Below are positions 20,974 to 34,040 of a DNA stretch of 64,000 nucleotides, piece by piece. The notes beneath the pieces are model-generated. The model did not search any database. It was not told the origin of the DNA and worked only from the letters and a program-made list of their open reading frames with translations. Origin of the DNA: Neoceratodus forsteri (taxonomy: Eukaryota > Chordata > Ceratodontiformes > Ceratodontidae); NCBI GenBank assembly GCA_016271365.2, contig CM057459.1:817901001-817965000 (forward strand), given 5' to 3'. Positions within the stretch are counted from its first letter, which is position 1, and each line of letters opens with the position of its first letter. Both the position numbers and the translations under genes were made by a program.

Positions 20974-23056
20974 GGTAGTGCTACCATAGTTAGGGTTGAG
21001 GAGCCATTTCTATGTTAAACCCCAAAATTTTGCACCTTAATAACTTTGCAACTGTTTGATGGATTTGCCTGAAATTTGGAATACCTGATCAAGAACCATA
21101 GGTCTTGGGATCTGTCAAGTTTCATACCGGTCGGATATACGGCTGTGGAGTTATTAAGCATGATCTGCACGCACATTTATGCTTTTTCTATGGTCACGCA
21201 TACAGGTCACACGGTTTGCGCGACTGGCCTGAAATCTTCAGGGAACATGCAGCCAGGGTCCCCAATGTGCCTTTCAAAGATTTGGTGAAAAAATATTAAA
21301 CGGTTCAAAAGTTATTCAAAAAACAATTTCCCATTATAAGTCAATGGGAAAAGTTAACAAAAAGTTCGACAGTGTCGCAAATGCATTTTTACTTTCGCAA
21401 ATGGCCCTGTTACTTCATGAACCGCCATTTTGTTTTCAGTTAGTGATCGGAAAATGCTTGACATTTAAATTTGGGACCCTAGCAACCTAATTTTGTATTC
21501 ACCTAGTCGGACCCTGAGGATGCTAGCCATGTCTTTATTTTGGGGTAAACACCCAGAAATATGTTTTTCAAATTTCTGAAAGTACTTTCGCAAAGTACTT
21601 TCGTGCTCACGAAAGTGTCGCAAATTTTTGCGAAAGCTTTCACAAATTGCGACAGTAGTTTTCTAGTCTGTGGGAAAATGACAGCAATTGTTTGGCACTG
21701 CACTGCAAAAGAACAGTTAGGAGTTTTGGGCTGAAATTTGGAGGGAATGCAGCCGACATCTCACAGATGTGCCTTTCAGTGTTGTATTGAAATAATATTG
21801 CACAGTGGCAAGTTACGGCACTCCAAAGTTGACAGTTTTTCCCATAGGATAACATTACGGCGCCTAACGCATTACAGGAATGCTTTGGCACCCTGCTGCA
21901 AAATAACGGTTTGGTCTTTTTTCCTGAAATTTGGAAGGAAGACAGCCAACAGCCCACAGATGTGCCTTTCAGGGTTTGGTGAAAAAATATTACAGGGAGG
22001 CAAAGTTATGGCGCTCTGAACTTCTCTTTTTCCCATAGGATAACATTACGGCGTCCGCTGCGCCTTTCAGGGCCCGTATCTCGGAAATGGTGCAAGATAC
22101 GGACTTTTCGTCAGAAAAATAAAACTAGCCAGGACAGTCACAAATCATATGACTTTTAAATTTTTTTTCTACGTTGTACGGTTCCTGAGATATAACCTAT
22201 TTAGTATTCCAAGTCCTCATTTTCTGCTCCGATATCCATTATTATGCATACATTCTTTGTACTCGCTGTCTTTCTCTATGCAGGTTTTGGGGAAAACCAG
22301 CCTGTGCGCTTACATTACTGTTACCATTGCCCTTTCCGCTTGCGGTTCCGTACCCGTTTCACTTACCATTGACATCTACGCCACCATGTGCATTATCCTT
22401 TGCGTTTTTATTTGCGCTTGCATTTCTGTTATTTTTGCCATTTGTGTCTACAGTACTGTTTATCTTTCTGTTTCACTTTGCATCACCATGCCCATTGACA
22501 TTTCCATTTGCAGGCACCATGTTACTATGTGACAACACATTACGTGGCAGACTGTTCCCATCTACGCCACTGTGTGCGCATCTTCTGTTCTCATTCACTC
22601 TGTGTTACCATGTGCACCACTGTTAGCACTTCTGGTTTGTGTTGCTGTTCCTGTTATTTTCGGCCCCACGCTCCCGCTGCTGCATTATATTCACTATTTC
22701 TCGTTATCATTCTCAAAAAGAAGGGAAATTAGAGGCAAAATACTCTGTTTAATGCATTAGTTAGGGTTGTTCCACAGCGACAAAAGTGAGGAAATTTGGT
22801 GTTAGGGTTGAAAACCCACCTTGACCTCTGCCCACCCCCAACTGGCATTGGGGTGTGCATTGGGTCGTCGGTCCTAACTCTCACCCCATTCTCTTATACT
22901 TCTGCTGCTTTCACATGTGGTGGGGTGAGAGTTGGGGCTGACATTACTCCCTGTCGATGAGGGTGAGCAGGTCAAGGATTTCAACTCTAACACCAGTTCA
23001 CTTTTATCACTGTGGAACAATCTAACTAATGCATTAATGGAGTTTTTGCCCTAAAA
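20971..23056 (-). mobile_element. U-family repeat, copy U3 (inverted)
   Basis: This is a mirror image of U2. Terminal hairpin TATGGTA - GTGC - TACCATA at 20971-20988; AGTTAGGGTTG at 20988-20998; quasi-repeat block 21000-22190 including the duplication of about 185 bases also seen in U1; connector at 22195-22300; hexamer array read in complement at about 22300-22640; TTCTCAAAAAGAAGGGAAATT connector; palindrome about 22730-23055; (AT)n to about 23070. It is most similar to U1. The plus frame 22149-22532 reads into the array through Met-Gln-Val-Leu-Gly-Lys. Confidence 0.75.
22300..22640 (-). repeat. U3 hexamer array (complement strand)
   Basis: Six-base period as in the other copies, seen here as GTTACC, ATTTGC, GTTTCC and similar on the plus strand. 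Frames read (Val/Ile)-(Cys/Ser/Thr) on this strand. Confidence 0.7.
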
Positions 23057-24219
23057 TATATATATATATATTCATGGCAAAATGAGTCAATTAGGGTTGT
23101 TCCACAGCAACAAAAGTGAGAAAATTCAGTGTTAGGGTCAAAAACCCTAACTGCCCATTCCTTACCCCCACCCCCACCACCACACACACATACGTGCAAG
23201 TAGGGGAAGGACCAAGGCAACACAACCAATCACACACATCCTGCAGGAGGTGTATACTTGTGTTACTGTAGGAAGTGGAGAAATGCAACTTGAAATATCA
23301 TAGATTATTTACGAAGTTGTTCTTTGAGATTAGTTGACGTAAAGGTGAACCAAACTGGCAGTAGCGAAAATGGTGTACCTCGCTTTGTTTTCAACATATG
23401 GCTGGCATAAGGCATCATAGGCACTGCAATGTTAGTCTATGGCAAATTGTTCAATTTTGGAACAGTGTAACTTTGTAACCCTTAAGTATTTTAGCACAAT
23501 AGCAGGAAAAAGCACATTTATGGGACCAGATCGTGACACTCTGCAAATCTGAGGCCAAAGGACCCAACCTGCTTGCTTGCAGGATGATGGTAAAGATGTG
23601 CAGTCATTAGGAGCATACTATCATAAATACTTTTGCAAACACGAAAGTGTCAAAGCACAACACTTTCACATTTCGAAACTGATTTTTGAAAGTATTACAG
23701 GATCATGCAAAATCCTTTTTGGATCTTGCAACCCCAAAATACTATATGTGAAGTTGTTATGTGTTGGTGGCAGCATGTGGCCCAAGATGTCCAGTTGTCA
23801 GTTATGATATGTGTTTAGTGTTGCATGGAATTTTGGGATGAAAGTTAGCAGTGATGACCCCATGACAGCCCGATGGGAGCATGGTGTGTGGTTTCATGGT
23901 TTACATAGTTGTATGTTATTCCTGTTACCTGCTGGTGGTTGTGTGTGATTGGTTGTGTTGCCTTGGTCCTTCCCCTACTTGCATGTATGTGTGTGAGTGG
24001 TGGTGGTGGGGTTTTCAACCCTAACGCCAATTTCTTTGCTTTTGTCACTGTAGAACAACTCTAACTGATGCATTAAATGGAGTTTTTGCCATGAATCTCC
24101 ATCTTTTGAGAATGTGCCCTATAAATAGTGAATGGAATGTGGTGGTGGGAGCATGGGCACCATGTGATTTTTGTCACTTTGCTGTGCATAAACTGTATGA
24201 CCAAGTGAAATGAAAATTG

Positions 24220-24780
24220 GGTACACAAACAGAAATGCAAATGGTAATGACAACGGCGATGCAGAAGGAAACAGTAGTGCAATCAGCAATGGAAACGTTA
24301 TCAAAAACTCAAATGCTTAGGCTAACAGAAACTCAAACGGTGATGAACAAGCAAACAGTAATGATAACGCAATTGGAAATGGAAACGGTTATGGTAACAC
24401 CAACGATGACGCCAAAGGGAACAGTAATAGAAATGGAAGCAAATGCAAGTGCATTCGCAAATCAAATTGTAATGCACACGGTCCAGGTAACGCAATTGGA
24501 AATGCTAACGCTGACGTTAACACCATCAATGATGCCAAAGGAAACAGAAACGCAAATGGAAACACAAACAGAAGCGTGTACACAAAAGCAAATAGTAATG
24601 CACATGGTGATGCAAAAGGAAACGTAAATAAAAACAGTGATGGAAACGCAAATGATAACAGTAACGCAAATGCAAACGCAAAGGGTAATGCACACGGTGA
24701 CATAAACGAAAACGCTGATGCAAATGGTAATGGAAATGCAAGCAGAAACACTGACTGTAACAGTAACAGAAATGCACACC
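24220..24780 (+). repeat. U4 hexamer array
   Basis: Degenerate NNNAAY hexamers over about 560 bases. They include ACGCAATTGGAAATG near 24367 and 24490, an echo of the higher-order marker seen in U2. Confidence 0.75.
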
Positions 24781-25805
24781 CTGTTTTTCCCCATAAGGTG
24801 CATTCAGAAGCACAATGAATACAAAGAATATATGCATAGTAATGGGCCTCAGAGCAGAAAATGAACACTTGGAATACTACATTGCTTATATCTCATGAAC
24901 CTTACAATGCAGAAAAAAAAAACTAAATCTTGTATTATTTATGACTTTCCTGGCTAATTTTGTACTTAGCCCCCTAGCGGAAACTAGACATTTTTCTGAC
25001 AAAAGTCTGTATCACAGCATTTTCGAGATACAGGGCCCGAAAGCGTGGCGGACACCGTATGTTAGCCTATGGAAAAGATCATCAAATTCGAGTGACGAAC
25101 TTTGCAGCCCTCTAATATTGTGTCACCAAACCAGCAAAAGCACATCTGTGGGATGTTGTCTGTCCTCCTCCAAATTTCAGCTCAAAGGACCAAAGTGTTC
25201 TTTTGCTGCAGGGTGGCAAATATTTCCTGTTCTTTGGGCATAGTGTTTCAAAGTAGTGTCGTGATTTGTGACACTTTTGCAAAAAATCACAAAGTGTCAA
25301 TTGTGTGACACTACTTTGTGACACTACTGTTTACAAAAATTTAAAAACATATTTATAGGGTGTTTAACCCCCAAAAAAAAATACATGGCTAGCATCCTCA
25401 GGACTCTACTAAGTGAGCATAGCAAGAACTGTGTCCTAGAGGATTCAAATTTAAATGCTAAGCATTTTTGTGACCACCAACTTAAAACAAGATGGTGGAT
25501 TTGCGACACTATAGGGGTCATTTAGACACTAAAAACTGCATTTGCGACACTGTCAAATCTTTTGTTAACTTTTCCCATTGACTATAGTGGAAACTTGTTT
25601 TTGAATAACCTTTGAGCGGTTTCATATTTTTTCATGAAATCTTTGAGAGATATATCGGGACCCTGGCTGCATGTTCCCTGAAGGTTTCCAACCAGTCACA
25701 CAGACTGTGCAACCTGTAGCCATAAGCCAAGAATGCACGTAAAAATGCATCATTACTGCTCTCCAAATTTCAGAGTTTAACCTTAAATGGGTATTTAGCT
25801 TAACA

Positions 25806-25975
<170 letters not shown>

Positions 25976-26189
25976 TTGCAGTTTAAAGTTTATTAACTTT
26001 TGTCCACAATACCATCAAAGCAGACATTCGTATATATAACCATTTTCATTAGGCACTTATACCTCTTAAATCTGCAAATAATTTTGTATTCTTTTAATGT
26101 TGTAGTTAATAAATTGTTCTGTGGTTTGAAATGTCCAGATGTAGAAACAATGCATATGAAATGTAAGACTAACAAATGTTATATTACAT

Positions 26190-26715
26190 ATTCGTGACAA
26201 AAAAGCTGTGTTAATTCATCAGTTAGGATTCATATTAAAGCGACAGAAGTAGGAAAATGTGGCATTAGGTCTTCCAACCCTAACTTCCCAACCTCTAGGC
26301 AGGAAAAGGAAAAAACATTATGGTTTTAGCTGTCCTGACTGTTGGCGAATCAGGGGTGGGGTTCATCTGGTTCTCAACCATAATGCTCACCCCATTGTGA
26401 TATAGTCTTGAAACATGCAGAACTGTGTCTCCACATATTACAAACAACCTGTAGGCCCTGCCTGAAGAAAACATATCACATATCACCTTGCTTGGTCATG
26501 GAATGGAGTGAGTGTTAGGGCTGAGAACCTCAATGAAGACCCTACCTGATTTGCCAACAGTCAGGAAGCAAAACATAATTTGCTTTCTTTTCCCTGTTTG
26601 GGGTGGAGGTGAGAAGTTAGTGTTTGGAACCGGACACAACATTTCCCTACTTTGTTGCTTTTAATCTGAACCTCAACTGGCATTAATGCAGTTTTTTGCA
26701 AAGCATGTCCTTACT
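26190..26715 (+). repeat. Diverged U-family palindrome remnant (U5)
   Basis: The left part (TTCGTGACAAAAAAGCTGTG, CATCAGTTAGGATT, GCGACAGAAGTAGG) matches the U palindrome left arm. The right part (26620-26715) mirrors it with TTTCCCTACTTTGTTGC and GCATTAATGCAGTTTTTTGC. No hexamer array follows; a LINE fragment starts at about 26930. Confidence 0.5.
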
Positions 26716-26929
26716 TTTAGAGATAGAATCATATCTGATTCACGCAGGTCCCTTTGGGACCTACTTGATCAGATCCATCTGGCTAGGAAGCACAGGGCCC
26801 TTGAGGTTTCCATCTCTATAGATGCACACATCCATCTGGCTGTGAAAGCACAGGACCTCCATGACTCCAGCAAAGTTTGGTTGTCATTGTTTTTTGGGCT
26901 CACATCAATAAAAAAATATATTAATATAT

Positions 26930-27665
26930 ATTGCAACATATCTAAACACCCTCCTCTCTACCCCTTCTCCCACCTACACCCTCCATAACTCCCCTTATAG
27001 GACTCTTGCCCTCCCTGCCCATATTTCAACTTCAGGATGGGCTGTCTCCTCCTACTATTTCCCTAATATCTGGAACTCCCTCCCTTTAAATATCCACTGT
27101 GCCCCATCCTCTGAGTCACTGCCCTATCTTCTCCGAAATCACATTTCCCCTTCTTGCTCCTGCTCTTGAACACATGCCTTTCCCTATTATTCATTTCTCA
27201 TAACTCTTCACCTTCTCCCCTGCCACATCTCTTACCCTCTTCCCTATGTTTTTCCTTTCTCCTTTTTTTTATTCTATATCACTCTCCCCTCCTTTTCATC
27301 CACCACCTTAGACAGACTCTTTCCCATTTATTAGCTAAGTGGGCCTTCGTTGTTTATTCAGTTCTGTGGTTCTGCCCTGAGCTTCCAGCCTTTATCATGC
27401 ACTGAATATATTTTGTCCTTAGCATTACTGACTTTTAGTGTACTGTATGTCATAATAATTGTTTATTAGCTGCAATTTGATTTGTTTATTGCCCTTCATG
27501 TTTTATTTTTGTCTTATGTATGATTTTCATTTTTATTTCAGCCTTTTGTATATAATATTTCGTATTCTGAATGTATCCTATTCTCCCTTTCCCCAAGACC
27601 CATCTGAAAACTAGCTATTGCAGCTCTTTAGGTCTTTCCTGGTGAAACTTTAAAACAAATAAATA
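26930..27665 (+). mobile_element. LINE 3' end with C-type tail
   Basis: The plus strand encodes the last part of a LINE protein (YYFPNIWNSLPLN near 27050-27095), then a pyrimidine-rich 3' UTR, then TTTCCTGGTGAAACTTTAA and AACAAATAAATAA. The tail matches the LINE C tails at 1342-1370 and 43545-43580. It is 5'-truncated. Confidence 0.6.
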
Positions 27666-27952
27666 AGTGTCTTTTTAACTGCCAGTGGTTGATTGTATAT
27701 GAGCAACAATGTTTTTTTTTGTTTTTGTAGCCATAAATCAGAAAAGTGCTGTTGGTTTGCTCTGAAATGTGCTACAGGTTTAGCAGAACATGAGATACAC
27801 TTTTTACATTTCTGACGATGACTGGACTTTTGTTGTGTATTTAGCTCCATGGTGAAGACTAGAGGTAATTTTGGGGTGCAGTGCATACTCCATGAATGTT
27901 TTAGGAATAATGTGTTAGTGTTATAGTACTCATTGAGTATATATATATATAT
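27666..27952. other. Unassigned, ends in short (AT)n
   Basis: I see no gene in this stretch. A short (AT)n run at 27939-27952 abuts the hairpin at 27953. Confidence 0.4.
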
Positions 27953-28700
27953 TATACTGGCGCTGTAGTGCTAGTATAGTTAGGGTTGGTAGAGTGTTCA
28001 ATAAAGGGGCATTTTTACCTTGTAATAACTTTTTGTATGGTGTAATGGATTTGCATACAAATTGGCATGTGTCATTGGTTTGGGAAGGTCTGTTAATGTG
28101 TAGAGATTCATTGAAATTGGCTTTGCAGTTGTCAAGATACGGACTGTTGAAAATACAGAGATTTCCTGTTTTTTTGTTTGTTTCTTCAGCCATCTGTTTC
28201 TTCAAATTGATTGTATATTGTGCTGAAATGTTTAGGAACATGTCTTTGTACTCATAAATGTGTCTTTTCAAGGTTGGTAAAAAATGTTGTTCTTAGTAAA
28301 GTTATTCAGTGTTGTATTCCCCATTATTTCCTATGGGGGAAAATAGATGTCCGATTCGATACAGGGTTGTGGATCAGGATTCTCTATCAACAGGGATGGT
28401 ATGTCAAAGTACAGAATCTCCTTTGGCTGACACACTACTCATGTGTCACACTGTCGGGGCAAGTCAATTCATTTTTGTTTACATTTTTCCCACTGAACAC
28501 TAACATCTGTATTCTGTTTCTGTTCTTCTGAAGATGACAATTAATAATGTTCGGTACAGAATTAAAAATATCATCGTTCTACATACGATTGCAACATTGC
28601 TTGGATTCTGTATAGAACAAGCTCGGTATAATATAACACAGAAAAGACTGAGTCAGTGGGAGGAGAAACCTGTGTCGGAGAAATTCACTTAAATGTGACT
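27953..28700 (-). mobile_element. U-related element starting with hairpin H4
   Basis: Hairpin TATACTGGCGC - TGTA - GTGCTAGTATA (27953-27978) is followed by AGTTAGGGTTG and then by sequence parallel to U3: AATAACTTT...GGATTTG, then ...CTGTTAATG..., and a CCCATTATTTCCTATGGGG block near 28320. The same order occurs at 60616-61000. The right boundary is not clear. Confidence 0.55.
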
Positions 28701-29940
28701 TTCATCATTTTACCATATTATTGATTATACTGTTATTTTACTGATTAACTCACAGTGCATGCCACATTCAATGCAGGACTGCGGGCTGGGATTTTCTTCC
28801 AGAAAGGAATTTCATGTTGAAGAACCGAATCCACTTTTGGTAATATTTGATACAGAATCCAGATAAAAAGCATTTGATACATGATCCCAACATCGATATC
28901 GATTCTGTTTCTAACTTCCTTGCTTCGTTACTCTCAAAATCCCTGGTCAAACACAGGACAAGCGTTCGCAGAGCAACTTTTAAATGAGACTTTCTTTCTT
29001 TACTGTACTACATAGGTATGCTGCAACACAAACATCCAAAGATGCTGACTAATATTGCAATGCTTAGTAAACAATATAAAGGAAGAGTCCACGTAATAAA
29101 TAGTTTTACTAATTTGCAATCCATTACCAATTGTTTCATGTACTGTCAGACAAAGAACTCTATGTATTGTACCCAGGTTCACAGTAAAGGGAACACATTA
29201 GGTTCCATAAGCCACTTCTTTTCTATAACTTCACTTCAGATTTTTATGATAGCCATGTAAGTCATTCTGAATAATTACCATCTTTAACAATGCTGCATCA
29301 AATTGCTATATATACATTTCTGAGGAAACTATCATTAGCACCATAAGAAACATGCAGTAGCTGCTTAGGAAGTGAAGGAACTTACTATGTATTGATATCG
29401 TTATGCACTGTGATCTCCATCTGCAATAATGAAATGCTTGTGCATATGTACTATAACACTGGATAAATATTTACTTTTTACGTTACTTCTGGTTAGTCTT
29501 ACTTCTGATGCTTTTTAAACTGAAAGTTTACTACACATTTTGGAACACCTTCAATGTTCATAAATTACTTTCTTTACTAACATATTTACAAATAATAATA
29601 ACTTTATGTTTACTACTTAAAATGTTCCTACGTACATGTTAATTTTACAGTACAGAACAACGTTGGAAGAAATCTTTCACTGACATACACATAAAAACCA
29701 GGTTATTACAAATGTGGCTACTCTTTTTGCTTAAGGAGTCTTACTTTCCTTCTTTTTCATACAACAGCACAATGCACTGGCTTTATACTATCATGTATAA
29801 CTGGGTTCTATAACATTAAACAATACTGTTATTCAGTGTAACTGTCCTGAAACATAAACTGTGCAAACTGTGTACATTTTAAAGTATTTGAATATTAGCA
29901 CTGTGAAATCTTTCATACATTTGGAAGATATATATACATT
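28701..29940. other. Unassigned AT-rich sequence
   Basis: No motif is recognised. Short open frames on both strands have ordinary composition. Confidence 0.4.
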
Positions 29941-31145
29941 CTAGTGGTTAATTGGTACTTCCTCACTACTGCATCGTTTTTCACTATCAACCTTGGGATG
30001 CCACTTATCAGCTATCATTTTTATGCCTTTCATTTCACTTGAAATTTCATGTAAAATAGATTGCATTTGCCAGTCTAGAGCAACTTTAGCATTTCCAGCC
30101 TTTAACATCATGTTAAGAGTACTCTGTATCACTGACAAGTTATGGCGTATAGTACTAAATCCTTTTTCCATGCATTCAGTAACAGACTGAAATCCTTTCT
30201 GTAAAATCTGTGATATTTCTTCCATATTAAAACTCTATCTGTCTCTGTCTCTATGTTCCTATGCTGTTCGACTAATTTTTCTACATTTGTTTCTTTCCTT
30301 GAATAACATTGCTAGCACTCTTATCTTTATCTGGCATGCTGATTGCATTCAAAGAACAGGATGGAAAGTTCTTCCACAGTAATAACACTGTCAATGGATA
30401 TGTATGTCTCTGAATGAAGCACTGATTTCTCTGGCATTTCATTGAATTATCATGCTCCTCTGCCACATGCACAGTTTCCTGTTCATTTTCTGCAGTCTGT
30501 GGTCCATTATTTCCTTCCAATAACATGTAATCTAGGACAGGATAATCCACATTTAGTGTTTGCAGCTTTTAGGAAATCTATCAGAAAATTAATGACTTTA
30601 CCCACTCCTACTTACCTGATTCTGTTTAACTCCCAGATAAACTGTCATCTTTGGAATCTGTCTCCTGTTCTTCTTTCTCTTCCAAGGCTTTTCTCTGTCT
30701 TTTAGGTGCAATACTTTGTATGTCTATATAAAATAATAATATTGAGGGCTTAGAAGGTGTCTTTTGTAAGGTTCCATACTCTTCTATCAGCTGTAAACTG
30801 TACAGTATATACTGCTATACTTATGTGCGTGGAATTGTTCACCCAGTTTAGGCTTTCCTGCTTTTAGCCACATCTCCTCAACCTTGTCATACCAATAGTG
30901 ATGCTTTTTGGGTACATGAGGACTAAGAAGTTTGAAAATTTTTGCTGAACTTGTTTCCATTTCTTCTGGCTTGACTTTGCATATTTATCTATGCCTTTCT
31001 CTTCTTTAAGTGATGGCTTACAAGTTTCCAAACTTCCATCAGTTGCTGATTTGTAGCACGATGGTTACATTTCATTCACTGAACTTTTGCATGGCCACTG
31101 CAAGATGTAGCAGCTCAGAGTCTTTCCAAAACTTTGGCATTGTCT
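29941..31145 (-). pseudogene. Possible Myb/SANT-like gene remnant
   Basis: The minus strand from about 31140 reads MPKFWKDSELLHLAVAMQKF, then in a shifted frame ATNQQLMEVWKLVSHHLK and in another KSSQKKWKQVQQKF. The Trp spacing and the W-K-x-V pattern resemble a Myb/SANT-like DNA-binding domain of the kind carried by some transposons. Downstream frames (30550-30281 and 30225-29941) could be its acidic and coiled-coil C-terminus (MEEISQILQKGFQSVTECM). The parts lie in different frames, so this is a decayed gene or an exon set. The call is tentative. Its strand is opposite to the Helitron at 35-42 kb. Confidence 0.3.
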
Positions 31146-32149
31146 GTCATTAAAAATATATATTAAGCTTAATATTACTACATTTATACAGTTAGGTACA
31201 AAATAAACATAGAACAGAATATAATTAAGTTTTCACAGAATGTTTGCTAACTGTATGTCAAGATTTACCCATTGTACATATTTAAAAATCATATGTTTGT
31301 AACAGACAATACTAAATTTAGATATATAAAGAAACAGTATGTTTCTTTACATTTCACTTTTCAAATAAAAGGTTATAGACACAATGCTGTCATATACTGT
31401 GTGCCTTACATTACATAATGAAACAATTAGGACACTGCTATAGTTAAGTAGTAAAAGCAAGAAATCCTCTACATGTATTACAGGTTTCTTATAAACAATT
31501 AGCACATTTTAGGAACATTAGTATAGGTGTTGATTACTTCCTACTATGCAGTATAACATAAATGTTTACACCTCATACGCCTGCTGAAACTGGTTGTAGT
31601 GATATGCGTCATGATTAAGTAGCCTTACTAACATAGATTCTGCTTTGTGGGAACTACAATCTGCTGTTGCAGGTAATGATACAGTACACATTATATTCTC
31701 ATTAAATTTAATCTTTATTTGATGTTTGCAAACACCTATGTATCATTTATCTTTATTGTGCCATTCAGATGGTTTACGCTTCATTCAGGGCTTTTTCGAT
31801 TCAGGACGATCGCTGCTTTTTCATAATATCAACTTTCAGAGATGTTGCCATTTAGTACTGACATTTATAACTTTGCTTACTTCTATTGGTAGGTAAAAAG
31901 CTGTAATACTAAAATACCTACTGATTCACAAAATCTGACCACTTTCTGGGTATCGTGAGGAATGTTCTGGTTGAATAGGTGATGCCGGCTCACACTGAAT
32001 AAGATCCTCTTCCTCGTGGTCAGCTTATGTGAATACACTTCTATTTAAGTTTCACATTGTGTATGTAAGGACTAAGTTATTCTCTACTAATGTCATTCTT
32101 CTGTAACAAGAAATACTGACATGGTCCTCTGTTCATACATAACATAGAG
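31146..32149. other. Unassigned AT-rich sequence
   Basis: No gene, RNA or repeat is recognised in this kilobase. Confidence 0.4.
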
Positions 32150-32313
32150 AATAATGGGTAGGCAAGTGGTAGTATGAATATTTTTCACAACCAAAGGTGT
32201 GTGATGACCCATAAACCTTGGAGAGCTAAGCTTGAGAGGTGTATGCAGTCATCACACACTGAGGGTGTGAAAAAAATATTCATAGGCACACACTTGCCTA
32301 TCTTTTATTTTTT
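32150..32313. repeat. Palindromic MITE-like element
   Basis: The arms 32150-32215 and 32245-32313 are inverted copies: GGTAGGCAAGTG, TATGAATATTTTTCACA and GTGTGTGATGA occur in mirror order. The layout resembles the two MITEs near 17 kb (a TATGRAWATTTTCAC block inside the ends), but the outer ends differ. Confidence 0.65.
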
Positions 32314-32758
32314 ATAATTGCTGGTGCAGTCTTATCCAGCATTTTTCTCATAGGAAAAAAAAAGATACCAGAAGTCCAAATGTCCGTGAAAAGTTGTTGT
32401 AGACATCCGCTGGTGATCACAGTCAAATGGTGGATGAGTGAAAGATTAATTAAAATTTAAGAGACTGTTTTGTAAAGTGAGAAATTTAAAATATTGAGCT
32501 CATTTTAAATTGTGCCTTTAGCAGTGCACCAAGGAGGAAGTGTTGTGGTGGCCGAAGATCTTCCAGTTGCTGTGGTGACCTACTAGAGAGCATCTTGAAA
32601 TTGCGGTATTTTGTTCTACATTGTTTTCTGATGGATTTTAAATAACAACTCGAGCGGGCGGTTGGTAAGCAAGCGCTTTTGCTGGGGAAAATCTGAGTTA
32701 CGCCTGAACTGTCTCAAACACAGAATACAGCTCGAGAGTGACTCTGAGATTGTGAAAC

Positions 32759-32790
32759 GCCGTAATAACTCGATTTCAGGTTATTACGGC
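32759..32790. other. Perfect short hairpin
   Basis: GCCGTAATAAC and GTTATTACGGC form an 11-base-pair perfect stem with a 10-base loop. Around it, 32640-32870 holds several CTCGA/GAATTCAGG motifs. Function is unknown. Confidence 0.5.
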
Positions 32791-33654
32791 ATTTTAACAG
32801 TGTCTGAATTCAGGTTGTTAAAGGGGCTCACCAGTAATTATATTCTGATTCGATTCAATTTTAAGACAAACATCACAAAATGATCCTTTTTAGGTTCCTT
32901 GTGAGAAGTGTTCATGTGTACTAGCATTTTGGGGGGTTGTACACAATCTGGAATGCAGATATATGATATTTTATTACCATTGTAAGACATTTGTGTCGAG
33001 GTAGGATGTGAATATTATTGACATACAGTACCTTTCAAGTACTGTGCTCAGTTGGTGCCTTTCTGGGAGTAGCCATCTTTTGCAAATCTGAATCGAAGCT
33101 ATATTTTCAATGATAAGAATATCCTTAATTCCATTTGACATCAAAGATGTTGCTTTATATTATTATTATTTATCCTTCAAACTGTAGTAAACAAATTGCT
33201 TTTTTTCACAATGGTCCACTGATATCTTTATTAATAAGCCTAAGTATACTGGCACTACCCCAACAGTAGAATAAATAAATTAGGATCCTAATTTGAACAT
33301 AGTGCAATGACTGCTGTGTCGAACTTAGTACTTTTTCTGAACTGCCCATTTCAAAACTGTATAGACATTGACACATGATTGTTTACATTATTATGGTTAC
33401 ATTAGCTCATGTTGTTCTTTTGCACTTTATAGAATGATGATTATTATGGCCTCATATTTAATGTTTCGTTTTCCACATGTTTAAACAGTAAATGTGACAT
33501 CACTGTTATCTAGGATCAGCAGTGATTTACTTAGACTTTCCTAACATCATCCTTGTGTTACCAGGTAAGCTGCTTCTATTATTTGTACTGCAAACTTCAT
33601 TTGAGTTTTGTTTAAATTGCTCTGTAATCATTTTGCGGTTTACTCCTATATCCC

Positions 33655-34040
33655 TGTAATGCAAACCTGAATCAAACCTGCATTTTAAAAGGGAAACCTG
33701 ATTTGAACCTGCAGTTTTAAAAGGGAAATCTAATTTTTAACCTGCATTTTAAAAGGGAAATGTGATTCAAACCTGGTTTTTAAAAGAGAAATTTGATTTG
33801 AACCTACATTTTACAAGGGAAACATGATTCGACCCTGCAGTTTTAAAAGGGAAATCTAATTTCTAACCTGCATTTTAAAAGGAAAATATGATTCAAACCT
33901 GCTTTTTAAAAGGGAAACCTGATTCGAACCTGCATTTTAAATGAGAACTTAATTTGAATATGCATTATAAAAGGGAAACCTGATTCGAACATGCATTTTA
34001 AAAGGAAAACTTGATTCAAACATGCATTTTAAACTGTGCT
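33655..34040 (+). repeat. 31-base minisatellite, about 12 copies
   Basis: The unit is close to CCTGCATTTTAAAAGGGAAA followed by CCTGATTCGAA. Copies vary mainly at GATTCGAA versus TAATTTTTAA. The array is AT-rich and fills otherwise empty sequence 1.2 kb before the Helitron. Confidence 0.8.

Noticed and set aside
27154..27405. Open frame as a small hydrophobic protein
   Set aside because: It lies in the pyrimidine-rich 3' UTR of a LINE and reflects base composition.
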